Made by a program: the position numbers and the translations under genes. A DNA stretch of 64,000 nucleotides, from NCBI GenBank assembly GCA_964618895.1, contig CAZUDO010000063.1, forward strand, positions 1 through 64,000. Reading direction: 5' to 3'. The notes under the pieces were generated by a model. That model did no database searches and was not told where the DNA came from. It saw only the letters and a program-made list of their open reading frames with translations. Position 1 is the first letter of the stretch. The number at the start of each line of letters is the position of its first letter. Shown here one piece after another: positions 30,402 to 39,496 of the stretch. Origin of the DNA: CAZUDO01 sp964618895. Its GTDB lineage: Bacteria; Desulfobacterota; Binatia; DP-6.

Positions 30402-31688
30402 ATGCACCCGCAGCATGCTAGCATCCGGCCCGAAACACCGACCCGCTGTCGGTGTTTTGTCCTGATCGCCTCACTTGCATGCGCCGTCCTGGCGCTATCC
30501 GTCACGGCCCGCGCAGAGGCACCGCGCCTGACCGAGGCGGCCGCGGTCGCGCGGGCGCTCTCCCGGCCGGCCCTTGCCGACGTCACGGAGGGCCGCACCG
30601 CCTTGGCGACTGCCGAGCGAGAGCGCATCCGTCGATGGCCGAACCCCGTCGCCTCCTTTCAGCACGAAGCGACCGATGGCCGGGCGGGCTCGACGGAGGA
30701 CTACGCGTGGCTCTCCCAAACGTTCGACCTCGCTGGCCGTCGCTACACCCGGGCGAAAGCCGCCCAGCACCGGGTAGCCGCCGCACGTGCTGAAGGGGAG
30801 CGGATGCTCGTAAGCCGGCGCGCGGCGGTCCGGGAGCGCTTCTATGAGGCCCTCCTTGCGCAGGAGCGCGCGGCCGCGTTCGCGGCATGGCTCGCGCAGG
30901 GGACGCGCGTCGCGGGCATCATCGCGAAGCGGGCACACGCCGGGGAGGCGTCCGGATACGACCGTCGCCGCTTCCAACGAGAAGAGACGACGGTTCGCGC
31001 CCGGTCCGCTACCGCTGACGCGGAACTCGGTCGTGCGCGATCCCAGCTCGCCGGCCTCATTGGTGAGCGCGACGCTTCCGGCGAGCCCTGGACGCGGCTT
31101 GCCGGAGCCCTTCGCCCGAGCACCGACGTGCCGCCGCTCGCCGAGTTCCTCGCGCGCCTCCCCGACCGCGCCGATCTGCAGGTCCTGTCGGAGGCGCAGC
31201 GGGCAGCGGAGCTCGACCGTGGCGCGGCGGGCCGATGGTGGCTTCCCGACCTCACCGTCGGAGCAGGGGTGAAGACCGTGGAGGCTGGCCGCGACCGGCT
31301 CACCGGCCCCTTCATCACCGCCTCGCTCCCACTTCCGCTTCTCAACCAGGACCAGGGCGACGCCGGGGAGGCCACGGCGCGTCTTCGCGTGAGCCGCGGC
31401 GAGTACACCCTCGCTCTCGAAGCGGCGGAAGCGGACGTTCGTGGACTCTGGAGCCAGACCGCCGCCCTCACCCGGGCCGCCGCAGAGTTTCGCACCGACG
31501 CCGTGCAGCCATCGACGGCCCTCGTGCGTACCGCGGAGCAGGCCTACCAGGCCGGCGAGATGGAGCTCCTGGGACTCATCGACGCGCATCGTGGTGCCCT
31601 CGACGCCGAGCTGCAGGCACTCGAGCTCGAGATGAACGCCCGACGGACCTGGATCGAGCTCGCTCGCACTACGGGAGGAGACCGATGA
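30402..31688 (+). CDS. TolC/CzcC-type outer-membrane efflux channel
   Basis: A 428-residue protein of the CusC/CzcC class. A long signal peptide (CFVLIASLACAVLALSVTARA) precedes two repeats of helical barrel: RTALATAERERIRRWPNPVA, SFQHEATDGRAGSTEDYAWL, SQTFDLAGRRYTRAKAAQHR, then GASLPLP-like strands and TAEQAYQAGEMELLGLIDAH. The ATG at 30402 has a Shine-Dalgarno (TAGGAGA). The first 17 or so codons span an exact copy of the BlaI operator, which is unusual inside a coding region. It ends in ATGA overlap with the adaptor gene. Confidence 0.85.
   Translation: MHPQHASIRPETPTRCRCFVLIASLACAVLALSVTARAEAPRLTEAAAVARALSRPALADVTEGRTALATAERERIRRWPNPVASFQHEATDGRAGSTEDYAWLSQTFDLAGRRYTRAKAAQHRVAAARAEGERMLVSRRAAVRERFYEALLAQERAAAFAAWLAQGTRVAGIIAKRAHAGEASGYDRRRFQREETTVRARSATADAELGRARSQLAGLIGERDASGEPWTRLAGALRPSTDVPPLAEFLARLPDRADLQVLSEAQRAAELDRGAAGRWWLPDLTVGAGVKTVEAGRDRLTGPFITASLPLPLLNQDQGDAGEATARLRVSRGEYTLALEAAEADVRGLWSQTAALTRAAAEFRTDAVQPSTALVRTAEQAYQAGEMELLGLIDAHRGALDAELQALELEMNARRTWIELARTTGGDR
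30433..30457. promoter_or_regulatory. Second copy of the BlaI-type operator, inside the tolC-type 5' end
   Basis: AAACACCGAC (30433-30442) and GTCGGTGTTT (30448-30457) form a perfect 10-bp inverted repeat. Its core AACACCGA-N7-TCGGTGTT is identical in half-sites and spacing to the repeat over the blaI promoter. The arms are GC-rich and the right one runs into TTTT, so the transcript could also fold as a terminator-like hairpin. It lies after the ATG at 30402, within the signal-peptide codons. It may act as a repressor roadblock or attenuator for the pump genes. Confidence 0.65.
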
Positions 31689-33235
31689 GCAGCACAGTTC
31701 GAGCAGGCCTGGCGGCCTTCCTCCTCCTCGTTCTCGGCTGCCACCGCGACGACGGTGCGGCCGAAGATTCGCGCCCCGCGGAGAGTGTGACCCATTTCGC
31801 CGAGCACACCGAGCTCTTCGCCGAGTTCCGGGCACTCGTCGTGAGCCGCGAGTCCCCCGTTGCCGCACATGTCACCCGGCTCGATACCTTCAAGCCGCTC
31901 AGCGCCGGGCGGGTGACGGTGGTGCTCTCCGGCGGGGGAGGGCCCGAGGAGCGCTTTACGACCGATGCCCCGAGCGTCCCGGGCATCTTTCGGCCGGTGG
32001 CAGTTCCAGAGCAGGCGGGCCGACGTGACATCGCCGTCCTTGTCGACGGCGAGGGTCTGAGCGACCGCCACGAGCTCGGACGCTTCCAGGTCTTTCCAGA
32101 CCTCGCGGCGGCAGCGGCGGCCAAGGGCGAGGGGCAACCTGAAGCGCCCGCCATCACCTTCTTGAAGGAGCAGCAGTGGCGCATCCCGTTTGCCACCGCG
32201 GCGGTCGCCGAACGGTCACTGCGCCCATCCTTTCGGGCGCACGGCGTGCTGCGCGCCCGCGCAGATGGCGAAGCCCGTCTCGCCGCCCCGGTCACTGGAC
32301 GGCTGGTCACGGACCCGGCGGCGGGACCAACCATAGGCATGACGGTGACGCCCGAGACCGTGCTCGCAACGATCGCCCCGCGGCTGTCCGCGGACGCGGA
32401 CCCTGCGGAGCTCGATCGCGCCGTGTCGCGCGCCCGACGCGACCTCGATCTCGCGCGCAAGGAACGCGCGCGGCTCGAGGAACTCTACCGAGGCGAGGCC
32501 GTCCCCGAGCGGCGTCTCCTCGAAACGCGCCACGCCGAGAAGGACGCCGAGGCTGACCTCGAGACGGCGCTCCACCGCCAGCAGCAATACCAAGGCGTCC
32601 ATCGCACGGGCGGCAGTGAGCCGGCGGGGCGCATCACCCTGCGCTCCCCGATCCCGGGCACGCTGGTGCAGGTACGCGTCGCGCCGGGGGAATTCGTGGC
32701 GGAAGGAAGGCCGCTCTTCGACGTCGTCGACCTCGACCGCTTGTGGCTCGAGGCACACATCCCCGAGGCAAGCGTCTCGCAGGCGCGCGCGGCCACGGGG
32801 GCCTGGTTCGAGGTGGATGGTTTCCCGACACCCTTTGAGATCGACCCGCAGCGCGGCGGGCGGGTCGTCTCCCGAGGCGGCGTGGTCGACCCCGACAGCC
32901 GGACCACCACCCTCATTCTCGAAGTCCCGAACGCCGACCATGCCCTGGCCGTCGGCATGTTCGCCCACGTACACGTCCTCACCGGCGAGCGCGTCACCGC
33001 GCCCGCGATTCCCACCTCGGCGCTCGTCGACGACGCCGGGCAGAGTGTGGCCTACGTCGAGCGCGGCGGGGAGAGCTTCGAACGCCGGCCGCTCACGCTC
33101 GGCATTCGCGACGGTGACCTCGTCCAGGTCCTCGAAGGCCTCGAGCCGGGCGAGCGCGTGGTGACGCGAGGCGCGTACTACATCCGGCTCGCCTCCGCGT
33201 CGGGCGCCGTGCCGGCACACGGCCATGCCCACTAG
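31685..33235 (+). CDS. RND efflux membrane-fusion adaptor (CusB/CzcB-like lipoprotein)
   Basis: A 516-residue periplasmic adaptor. The N-terminus is a lipoprotein signal (FLLLVLGC). An unusual first domain of about 150 residues (FRALVVSRESPVAAHVTRLD, FTTDAPSVPGIFRPVAVPEQ) precedes the standard parts: a barrel-sandwich strand (LAAPVTGRLV), an alpha-helical hairpin (ELDRAVSRARRDLDLARKER) and a second lipoyl half (ITLRSPIPGTLVQVRVAPGE). The beta-barrel and membrane-proximal domains follow. The tail ends in HGHAH, a possible metal-binding site. It links the RND pump to the TolC-type channel and overlaps the channel gene by four bases. Confidence 0.9.
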   Translation: MSSTVRAGLAAFLLLVLGCHRDDGAAEDSRPAESVTHFAEHTELFAEFRALVVSRESPVAAHVTRLDTFKPLSAGRVTVVLSGGGGPEERFTTDAPSVPGIFRPVAVPEQAGRRDIAVLVDGEGLSDRHELGRFQVFPDLAAAAAAKGEGQPEAPAITFLKEQQWRIPFATAAVAERSLRPSFRAHGVLRARADGEARLAAPVTGRLVTDPAAGPTIGMTVTPETVLATIAPRLSADADPAELDRAVSRARRDLDLARKERARLEELYRGEAVPERRLLETRHAEKDAEADLETALHRQQQYQGVHRTGGSEPAGRITLRSPIPGTLVQVRVAPGEFVAEGRPLFDVVDLDRLWLEAHIPEASVSQARAATGAWFEVDGFPTPFEIDPQRGGRVVSRGGVVDPDSRTTTLILEVPNADHALAVGMFAHVHVLTGERVTAPAIPTSALVDDAGQSVAYVERGGESFERRPLTLGIRDGDLVQVLEGLEPGERVVTRGAYYIRLASASGAVPAHGHAH

Positions 33236-33246
33236 GAGCGCCCGCG

Positions 33247-36200
33247 ATGATTGACCGCATCATTCAGTGGTCGCTGGCGAATCGCGCACTGGTACTCGCC
33301 GCTGCGGCGCTGCTGCTCGTCTGGGGAGGCTATGCGGCACTGCGGATGCCTGTCGATGTCTTCCCGGACCTCACGGCGCCGTCGGTGACGGTCATCGCGG
33401 AAGCGCACGGGATGGCCCCGCAGGAGGTGGAGTCGCTCGTGACCTTCCCCATCGAGACCGCGCTCAACGGCGCCGCCGGTGTGCGACGGATCCGCTCCGC
33501 CACCGGGGTGGGCATCGCGGTGGTCTGGGTCGAGTTTGCGTGGGGCACCGACATCTACCAGGCACGGCAGATCGTCGCCGAGAAGCTGCAGCTCGCCGAG
33601 GGCTCGCTCCCGCCCGACCTCGAGCGACCGGTCCTGGCGCCCGTCTCGTCCATTATGGGCGAGATCATGTTCATCGCGCTCACCTCCGACCACCACTCCT
33701 CGCTGGAGATCAAAACCACCGCCGATTGGGTCCTTCGGCGCCGCCTCCTTGCCGTCCCCGGCGTGTCGCAGGTCGTGCCCATCGGCGGCGACACGAAGCA
33801 GTATCAGGTGATCGCAGACCCGGAGCGCCTTGCTGCCTACCACCTCGGCGTCAACGACGTCGTCGACGCACTCCGTGCAACCAACGAGAACACCTCGGCC
33901 GGCTTCTATCAGGACGGCGGCCAGGAATACCTCATCCATGGCGTCGGCCGCGTCATCTCGCTGGACGACATCGCCGACACCTTCGTCGCCAGTCGAGGCG
34001 GCCAGTCCGTGCTCGTTCGTCACGTCGCCACCGTCGCGATCGGGCCCGCGCTCAAGCGCGGCGACGGCTCCCACAACGGCAAGCCTGCGGTCATCCTCGG
34101 CATCCAGAAGCAGCCCGGCGCCAACACGCTGGAGCTCACCGCACGCCTCGACGCCGTCCTCGACCAGCTTCAAGGGACCCTGCCGGCCGGAATGACGATC
34201 AACCGCCACATCTTCCGCCAGGCAGACTTCATCGCCGTCGCGGTCCACAACGTCACGGCGGCCCTCCGCGACGGCGCCCTCCTGGTGGTCGTCGTCGTCT
34301 TCGCCTTCCTCGTCAGCTGGCGCGCGACCGCGATCACCGTACTCGCCATCCCCCTGTCGCTTCTGACCGCGGTCCTCGCGCTCGACGCGCTCGGCGCGAC
34401 GGTCAACACGATGACGCTCGGCGGCATGGCCATCGCCGTCGGCGCACTCGTCGACGACGCGATCATCGACGTCGAGAACGTCCTTCGCCGTTTGCGCGAG
34501 AATGCCGCCCTGCCCCCCGGGGCCAGGGCTGGACAGTTGAGCGTCGTATTCAAAGCGAGCAAGGAGATTCGGGGGTCGATCGTCTTTGCCACCCTCATCA
34601 TCCTGCTGGTGTTCCTGCCGCTCTTTTTTCTCGCGGGTGTCGAAGGTCGCCTCCTTCGGCCCCTTGGATTTGCCTACGTCGTCTCCCTCGCCGCCTCGCT
34701 GGCGGTCGCGCTCACTGTCACGCCGGCCCTCTGCGGCGTGCTCTTTCGCTCGACTGCTTCCTATGGACGCCACGAGGGGTCGCTCGTGCAGTGGCTGAAG
34801 ACACGCTACGCGCCGATTCTCGCGTACACCCTCCCCCGCTGGCGCGCAGTGAGCGCGGTGGCGCTCGGCGGCCTCGCGGTCGCGGTCCTGGCCCTCACCA
34901 CAGCCGGCCGCACATTTCTCCCGAACTTCAACGAAGGCACCCTCACCATCAGCGTCGTCACCCTCCCCGGCACGTCGCTGCGCGACTCGGGTACGCTGGG
35001 AAGGCTCGTCGAGGAGATACTTCTCGAGCACCCCGAGGTGGTGGCCACGGCACGCCGCACGGGACGCGCGGAGCTCGACGAGCATGCGCAGGACGTGAAC
35101 GCGTCCGAGATCGACGTCGGCCTGCAGATGAAGGAGCGCCCGAAGGAGGAGTTTCTGACCGCCCTCCGCCGTGCCCTCTCGGTCGTACCAGGGACGAACA
35201 TCACGATCGGCCAGCCCATCTCCCACCGCATTGACCACATGCTCTCCGGCACCCGGGCCAACATCGCCGTAAAGGTGTTCGGCGAGCATCTCTTCGAGCT
35301 CAGGCGTCTGGCCGAGCAGGTGCGGCAAGCCATTCAGGGCGTCGCCGGCGTGGTCGACCTCTCGACCGAGCAACAGACGGACATTCCGTTCCTCACCGTC
35401 ACGTTCAACCGTCCCGCCATCGCACGACACGGGCTGCGCATCCGCGACGTCGCCGAAGCGATCGAAACCGCCTTTGCCGGCCAGGTGGTCTCCCGCGTTC
35501 GGGAAGGCGATGCCGCGTTCGACCTCATCGTTCGCTACCCGGAGAGCGCCCGCGGAAACCTCGAGAGCATCCGCGAGCTGCGCCTCACCACCCCGACCGG
35601 CGCGGAGCTCCCCCTGCACGCCCTGGCCGACGTACGCAAAGACCAGGGGCCCAACAGTGTCAGCCGCGAGAACGTGCAGCGGAAGATCGTGGTGATGTGT
35701 AACGTGGCCGGCCGGGACCTCGGGGGCGTCGTCGCCGACATCCAGACGGCCATCGGGCGCACCGTGACGCTCCCGCCCGGGTACCACATCGAGTACGGTG
35801 GCCAGTTCGAGAGCGCCGCCGAAGCCTCGCGCACGCTCCTCGTCCTGGGAGCCCTGGTCACGGTCGGCATCTTCGGTCTGCTGGTGCTGGCGCTCGGCTC
35901 GAGCCGGGACGCGGTCGTGGTCCTCGTGAATCTCCCCCTGGCGCTCATCGGGGGGGTCGTCGGCATCTTTCTCTCGGGCGGCATTCTCTCGGTTGCCTCG
36001 CTCATCGGCTTCATCACGCTCTTTGGCATCGCGACCCGAAACGGCCTCATGCTCGTCTCACACATCCGCCACCTGCTCCAAGTCGAGGAGGTCCGCGACT
36101 TCGCCGAGGCGGTCACGCGCGGAGCCCTCGAGCGCTTGGCACCAATTCTGATGACCGCGCTTGCCGCGGGCCTCGCCCTGGTACCGCTGGCCTTGGAGGC

Positions 36201-36381
36201 TGGCGAGCCGGGTAGCGAGATTCAGGCGCCGATGGCGATCGTCATTCTCTGCGGGCTACTGTCGTCGACGGCGCTCAACATGCTCGTCGTCCCCGCGCTC
36301 TACTTCCGCTTTGGAGCGTTTGCGTCTCGAGCAATGGTTGCGCCTGAAGCCCCGCTTGCCAAGCACGTCGTGCCAGCCTGA
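33247..36381 (+). CDS. Heavy-metal-type RND efflux pump (CusA/CzcA-like)
   Basis: A 1044-residue inner-membrane proton/metal antiporter, full length for the family: 12 helices, two large periplasmic loops, MPVDVFPDLTAPSVTVIAEA near the start and GGMAIAVGALVDDAIIDVEN around residues 393-412. In CzcA the corresponding motif is DFGxxxDGAxxxVEN, so this pump belongs to a divergent HME-type clade with VDDAIIDVEN. Metal cannot be named; Cu/Ag, Zn/Co or others are possible. It is the last gene of the blaI-M56-channel-adaptor-pump operon and starts 11 bases after the adaptor stop. Confidence 0.9.
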   Translation: MIDRIIQWSLANRALVLAAAALLLVWGGYAALRMPVDVFPDLTAPSVTVIAEAHGMAPQEVESLVTFPIETALNGAAGVRRIRSATGVGIAVVWVEFAWGTDIYQARQIVAEKLQLAEGSLPPDLERPVLAPVSSIMGEIMFIALTSDHHSSLEIKTTADWVLRRRLLAVPGVSQVVPIGGDTKQYQVIADPERLAAYHLGVNDVVDALRATNENTSAGFYQDGGQEYLIHGVGRVISLDDIADTFVASRGGQSVLVRHVATVAIGPALKRGDGSHNGKPAVILGIQKQPGANTLELTARLDAVLDQLQGTLPAGMTINRHIFRQADFIAVAVHNVTAALRDGALLVVVVVFAFLVSWRATAITVLAIPLSLLTAVLALDALGATVNTMTLGGMAIAVGALVDDAIIDVENVLRRLRENAALPPGARAGQLSVVFKASKEIRGSIVFATLIILLVFLPLFFLAGVEGRLLRPLGFAYVVSLAASLAVALTVTPALCGVLFRSTASYGRHEGSLVQWLKTRYAPILAYTLPRWRAVSAVALGGLAVAVLALTTAGRTFLPNFNEGTLTISVVTLPGTSLRDSGTLGRLVEEILLEHPEVVATARRTGRAELDEHAQDVNASEIDVGLQMKERPKEEFLTALRRALSVVPGTNITIGQPISHRIDHMLSGTRANIAVKVFGEHLFELRRLAEQVRQAIQGVAGVVDLSTEQQTDIPFLTVTFNRPAIARHGLRIRDVAEAIETAFAGQVVSRVREGDAAFDLIVRYPESARGNLESIRELRLTTPTGAELPLHALADVRKDQGPNSVSRENVQRKIVVMCNVAGRDLGGVVADIQTAIGRTVTLPPGYHIEYGGQFESAAEASRTLLVLGALVTVGIFGLLVLALGSSRDAVVVLVNLPLALIGGVVGIFLSGGILSVASLIGFITLFGIATRNGLMLVSHIRHLLQVEEVRDFAEAVTRGALERLAPILMTALAAGLALVPLALEAGEPGSEIQAPMAIVILCGLLSSTALNMLVVPALYFRFGAFASRAMVAPEAPLAKHVVPA

Positions 36382-36894
36382 GCGCCGCGGGGCCTGGGTG
36401 ACCGAAGCAGCTTGGAGCCGCGGTTCGCCGCGACACCCGCTGCAGCCACGATGCAGCTGTTCTAGTCTCCCGCCATGGGCGCGCCGCCGAGCAGTCTGTC
36501 ATGAACAAAACAGGATCGCCCGGTCGTAGACGGCGATCTCGGTGACGCCCTGCTCGTGCCGGATGAGGACGTTAGTAGCGCGCGGGAATCCCACCCCCAC
36601 GCTCTCCCGGAACCGTAACGGATCACGCCCATGACGGCGGGCTCGGCTCCTTCCGCGAATATCAGAGTGATCATCCGTCGAGACGTCCGCTTCGACCGCC
36701 GCCTGCCCTGCTCCAGCAGGAGAGGACCCGAAGGTGAAGGACATTCCTGACGGGCCATTCCACATCAGGAGCCTGTCGGCGTAGCGAAGCGCAAACGCCG
36801 CAACACGCCGCCTTTCCTACTCATGTATCACGATCGTGCAGCGTGCACTTTCAAACACTTGGCGATTACTCCGACAGGCTTTCTAGAGTCTAGC
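36382..36894. other. Gene-free interval between RND operon and lipoprotein cassette
   Basis: No convincing gene is seen. On the minus strand, pieces such as VMGVIRYGSGRAWG and LIRHEQGVTEIAVYDRAILF lie in two frames near 36480-36700 and may be remains of a decayed gene. A 10-bp inverted repeat frames 36770-36880. Base composition drops in GC towards the right side, where the AT-richer lipoprotein pair begins. Confidence 0.4.
36770..36880. repeat. Spaced 10-bp inverted repeat at composition boundary
   Basis: AGCCTGTCGG (36770-36779) and CCGACAGGCT (36871-36880) are exact reverse complements about 90 bases apart, with near-matches continuing a few bases outward. The repeat lies just outside the 3' end of the AT-richer lipoprotein cassette. 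It could be a transcript end, a cassette border or chance; the sequence does not decide. Confidence 0.4.
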
Positions 36895-37389
36895 CTAGAG
36901 GTTCTCCTTCTGGATGAAGATACCCTTATCCACCTTCGAGAAAAAGTTCTGGTAGAAGGTCGGATCATCGATCTGCTTGACGTCGACGACCTCGCCCTTG
37001 TTGTTCATCACCTTTGCCTGGAAGTTCACGCGCACCCGGGTTTCTTTCCCAAACTCGCTGATGTTTCCCGAGCATTCGACGATTGAGTTTTTGTTGTACC
37101 GTGCGTTCTCTCCGCCGAGCAACGTCAAGAGCACCGCGGCGCCCTTGTTCTCGACGTCGATCTCCTTAGTAGCAGTGAGAAGCCCTAAGTCGACGTTGGC
37201 ATTTTTCACGATGTAGCCGTCGTCCTGCAGAACATTCAGCAGTGCCTTCATCACCATCTTGACGTCGTCGGTCTCGTATGAACGGGTCTGGAATTCACGC
37301 ACCTGCAGCTGCGTCTGCTGCGGCTGAACCCTCGGCGCGCAGCCGCCACAGAGGAGCAGAGACGCCAGGACGAGTCCTCTCTTCTTCAT
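36895..37389 (-). CDS. Lipoprotein of unknown function (QTRxxETxD type)
   Basis: A 164-residue lipoprotein: signal and lipobox MKKRGLVLASLLLCGGC. The mature part includes LQVREFQTRSYETDDVKMVM, KALLNVLQDDGYIVKNANVD, LGLLTATKEIDVENK and ETRVRVNFQAKVMNNKGEVV. Similar lipoproteins with QTR-E-T-D...LQD.GF...D..LG.(V/L)TA.K occur widely in Gram-negatives without known function. Codon use (AAA, AAT, TTT, ATT) is much more AT-rich than in neighbours, suggesting acquisition from elsewhere. It starts 11 bases after the upstream SmpA-like lipoprotein gene. Confidence 0.75.
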   Translation of the reverse strand: MKKRGLVLASLLLCGGCAPRVQPQQTQLQVREFQTRSYETDDVKMVMKALLNVLQDDGYIVKNANVDLGLLTATKEIDVENKGAAVLLTLLGGENARYNKNSIVECSGNISEFGKETRVRVNFQAKVMNNKGEVVDVKQIDDPTFYQNFFSKVDKGIFIQKENL

Positions 37390-37400
37390 GATGGTCCTCC

Positions 37401-37811
37401 TTAGAATTTGCTAGTGTGGTACGTGAACGAGGCGACGTTATTGTTTGAGTCGAACTTGATGACGACAGTGAGCGTCTTTTGCGTGCTGGACGCCGCACCC
37501 GAGGCACTGGTCATGCCAAGAATTAAAATGCTGCCGTAGGTGCTGCTCGCCGAGTATGAAGCTTCACTGGCGATCTTGTCATAGATCCAAGTTTCCTTGC
37601 CCGTCCCATCCTTGGTGACGATGTTCGGGCTTCCGAGAGCTTCGGCCACGTCTGCCTGAGAAAGGCCAACACGGATTTCTTTTTGCACTGTACCGACGGT
37701 CATTTCCCGCTCGGCGGTGGAACCGAGGCTGCGCTGGTGTTGTGCGGCGGTGCAACCGGTGAGAGTGACTGTAACCAATAGAGCACAGGCGAAACATCGC
37801 AGGTTCCTCAC
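37401..37811 (-). CDS. SmpA/BamE-like lipoprotein
   Basis: A 136-residue lipoprotein with lipobox TVTLTGC after a short signal. The domain VGTVQKEIRVGLSQADVAEA, LGSPNIVTKDGTGKETWIYD and later TLTVVIKFDSNNNVASFTYH matches the SmpA/OmlA fold, which also occurs in BamE. The start is GTG 37811: it has AAGGGGG upstream and follows the promoter at 37839-37866. An ATG at 37850 would lie before the predicted transcript start. AT-richer than the chromosome around it, like its downstream partner. Confidence 0.75.
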   Translation of the reverse strand: MRNLRCFACALLVTVTLTGCTAAQHQRSLGSTAEREMTVGTVQKEIRVGLSQADVAEALGSPNIVTKDGTGKETWIYDKIASEASYSASSTYGSILILGMTSASGAASSTQKTLTVVIKFDSNNNVASFTYHTSKF

Positions 37812-37838
37812 GGCTATCCCCCTTTTCTGTAACCGCGC

Positions 37839-37866
37839 CAAATAGGACACGAACCCGCTTTATCAA
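37839..37866 (-). promoter_or_regulatory. Sigma-70-like promoter of the lipoprotein pair
   Basis: On the minus strand, TTGATA (37866-37861) and TATTTG (37844-37839) are spaced by 16 bases. They would start transcription about 20 bases before the GTG at 37811, leaving room for the AAGGGGG ribosome site. Matches are partial but the spacing is good. Confidence 0.45.
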
Positions 37867-38314
37867 GTGATGTGCTGGTTTCCCAGAGGGCGCGTCGCGG
37901 CGTACGCACCGTCAACCCGAGCCGCCACTCACCCGAGGATCAACAGCGGGCGGGACATCACCCTTGACCGCCCCTCGTCACAGGGGTATCCGAAAGCACG
38001 CCGATCATTTAAAAGTTTCGTGGGCGCGTGAACAGCAAAGGGTAGGTACGCTCAAGCTGAAGCTCAACCGGGTCGGGAAGTGTCTACTGCGCGCCGCCTT
38101 CGAGAGAGGCAACGGACTGGAGGTGACGGTCCGAGCGGCGATTCGCCGGCCGAGAGAGCCCCCCCCCGCGGCTGCCGTTCCTCGTCCCGCTGGTGAAGAA
38201 GAATCGCGCGTAGGTGCGAGCGCGATGCTGAGGTGCTGTCACTGTCGGATCGGGCGGCGCGTCGCTACTATGTAGGCGTGTGGCGGCCGGTAGTCCGGAT
38301 AACCCGCGAAAAGG
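37867..38314. other. Interval before chrA with possible gene relic
   Basis: No intact gene is seen. The only protein-like stretch is at 38033-38161. A -10-like TACTAT at 38266-38271 precedes chrA by about 45 bases, but no good -35 is visible. Confidence 0.35.
38033..38161 (+). pseudogene. Possible relic of a secreted protein C-terminal repeat
   Basis: In one frame the stretch GTLKLKLNRVGKCLLRAAFE, then RGNGLEVTVRAAIR has the rhythm of the C-terminal repeat (k.kLn..Gr.lLrra....l.vtvr) in many exported proteins of high-GC bacteria. There is no start, no signal and no continuation. It is a weak call based on pattern alone. Confidence 0.2.
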
Positions 38315-39484
38315 ATGACGACGCCCCCAAACGCTGGATCGACCACGGCGCCCTACACGCTGCGACACCTCGTCGAGTACTTCCTCCGACTCGGAACCAC
38401 CGGGTTTGGCGGGCCCATCGCCCTGGTCGGCTACATGCAGCGCGACCTGGTCGAGGCGCGACGCTGGATCTCGCTCAAGGACTACAAGGAGGGGCTGGCG
38501 CTCGCGCAGCTCGCGCCCGGCCCCCTCGCGGCCCAGCTGGCGATCTACCTCGGCTGGCTCGACCACGGCGTGCTCGGCGCCACCCTGGTGGCCGTCGCCT
38601 TCGTGCTCCCCTCGTTTCTGATGGTCCTGGTGCTGGCCGCGTTCTACCTCGCCTACGGCGGGCTCTCCTGGATGCAGGGCGCCTTCTACGGCATCGGGGC
38701 GGCCGTCATCGCCATCATCGCGCGCAGCGCCTACAAGCTCACCAAGAGCACGCTCGGGACGGACCGACTCCTGTGGGCACTCTTCCTGGTGAGCGCGCTG
38801 GTGACCGCGTGGACCGAGTCCGAGCTGGTGTGGCTCTTCGTCCTCTGTGGCGTGGTGGCGTTTCTTGCCAAGCGGAGCGCAGGCACGGCGTCCGCGCTCG
38901 CCGTCGTCCCGTGGCCCTGGCTCGTCACCGGCCTGCATGGCCCCGCATCGGATGCGACCCTCTGGCGCATCGGCACCTGCTTCGCGGAGGCTGGGGCCTT
39001 CGTCTTCGGCAGTGGCCTCGCCATCGTCCCGTTCCTGCACGGAGCCGTCGTGAACCAGCTGCAGTGGCTCACCGAGCGCCAGTTTCTCGACGCCGTCGCG
39101 GTCGCGATGATCACGCCCGGCCCGGTCGTCATCACGGTCGCCTTCATCGGCTACCTCGTCGCCGGCCCGCTCGGCGGCACCGTGGCCGCGGTCGGCGTCT
39201 TCCTTCCGTGCTACCTGCTCGTGGTCATTCCCGCCCGGTACTTCCGGCGCTCCGTGCACGACCCACGCGTGAAAGCGTTCGTGGATGGCGTGACCGCCGC
39301 CGCCGCGGGCGCCATCGCCGGCGCGGCTGTCGTGCTCGGTCGGCGCGCGATCTTCGACATCCCGACCGCCATCATCGGCCTCGCCGCGCTCGCGGCGCTG
39401 ACGCGGCTGAAGGGTGTCTCGGAGCCGGTGCTCATTCTCGCCGCCGGCGTCGTTGGCATCGTCGTGACCGCGATGGGTTCGTGA
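38315..39484 (+). CDS. chrA: Chromate transporter ChrA
   Basis: A 389-residue membrane protein with two CHR domains, the long-chain type. The N-terminal domain begins LRHLVEYFLRLGTTGFGGPI, then EGLALAQLAPGPLAAQLAIY; the second repeats the theme with FGSGLAIVPFLHGAVV and AVAMITPGPVVITVAFIGYL. ChrA exports chromate using the membrane potential. ATG 38315 has AAAAGG upstream. It is the first gene of a run of coupled genes that includes a ChrC-like superoxide dismutase, as in known chr resistance operons. Confidence 0.9.
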   Translation: MTTPPNAGSTTAPYTLRHLVEYFLRLGTTGFGGPIALVGYMQRDLVEARRWISLKDYKEGLALAQLAPGPLAAQLAIYLGWLDHGVLGATLVAVAFVLPSFLMVLVLAAFYLAYGGLSWMQGAFYGIGAAVIAIIARSAYKLTKSTLGTDRLLWALFLVSALVTAWTESELVWLFVLCGVVAFLAKRSAGTASALAVVPWPWLVTGLHGPASDATLWRIGTCFAEAGAFVFGSGLAIVPFLHGAVVNQLQWLTERQFLDAVAVAMITPGPVVITVAFIGYLVAGPLGGTVAAVGVFLPCYLLVVIPARYFRRSVHDPRVKAFVDGVTAAAAGAIAGAAVVLGRRAIFDIPTAIIGLAALAALTRLKGVSEPVLILAAGVVGIVVTAMGS

Positions 39485-39496
39485 AGGGAGGCGGCA

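Noticed and set aside
31235..31684. In-frame extension of the adaptor protein upstream of 31685
   Set aside because: It lies in the TolC-type coding sequence in another frame, has no family match, and the ATG at 31685 starts a lipoprotein signal with ATGA overlap.
33232..35787. An 851-codon open frame antisense to the RND pump gene
   Set aside because: Its composition is the mirror image of the pump's GC-rich codons (Arg/Asp/Glu/Gly runs), it has no motif, and the pump on the other strand is unmistakable.
36462..36765. Two overlapping minus-strand frames that could be merged into one small protein
   Set aside because: Merging needs a frameshift at an undefined place, and the resulting sequence matches no family I know.
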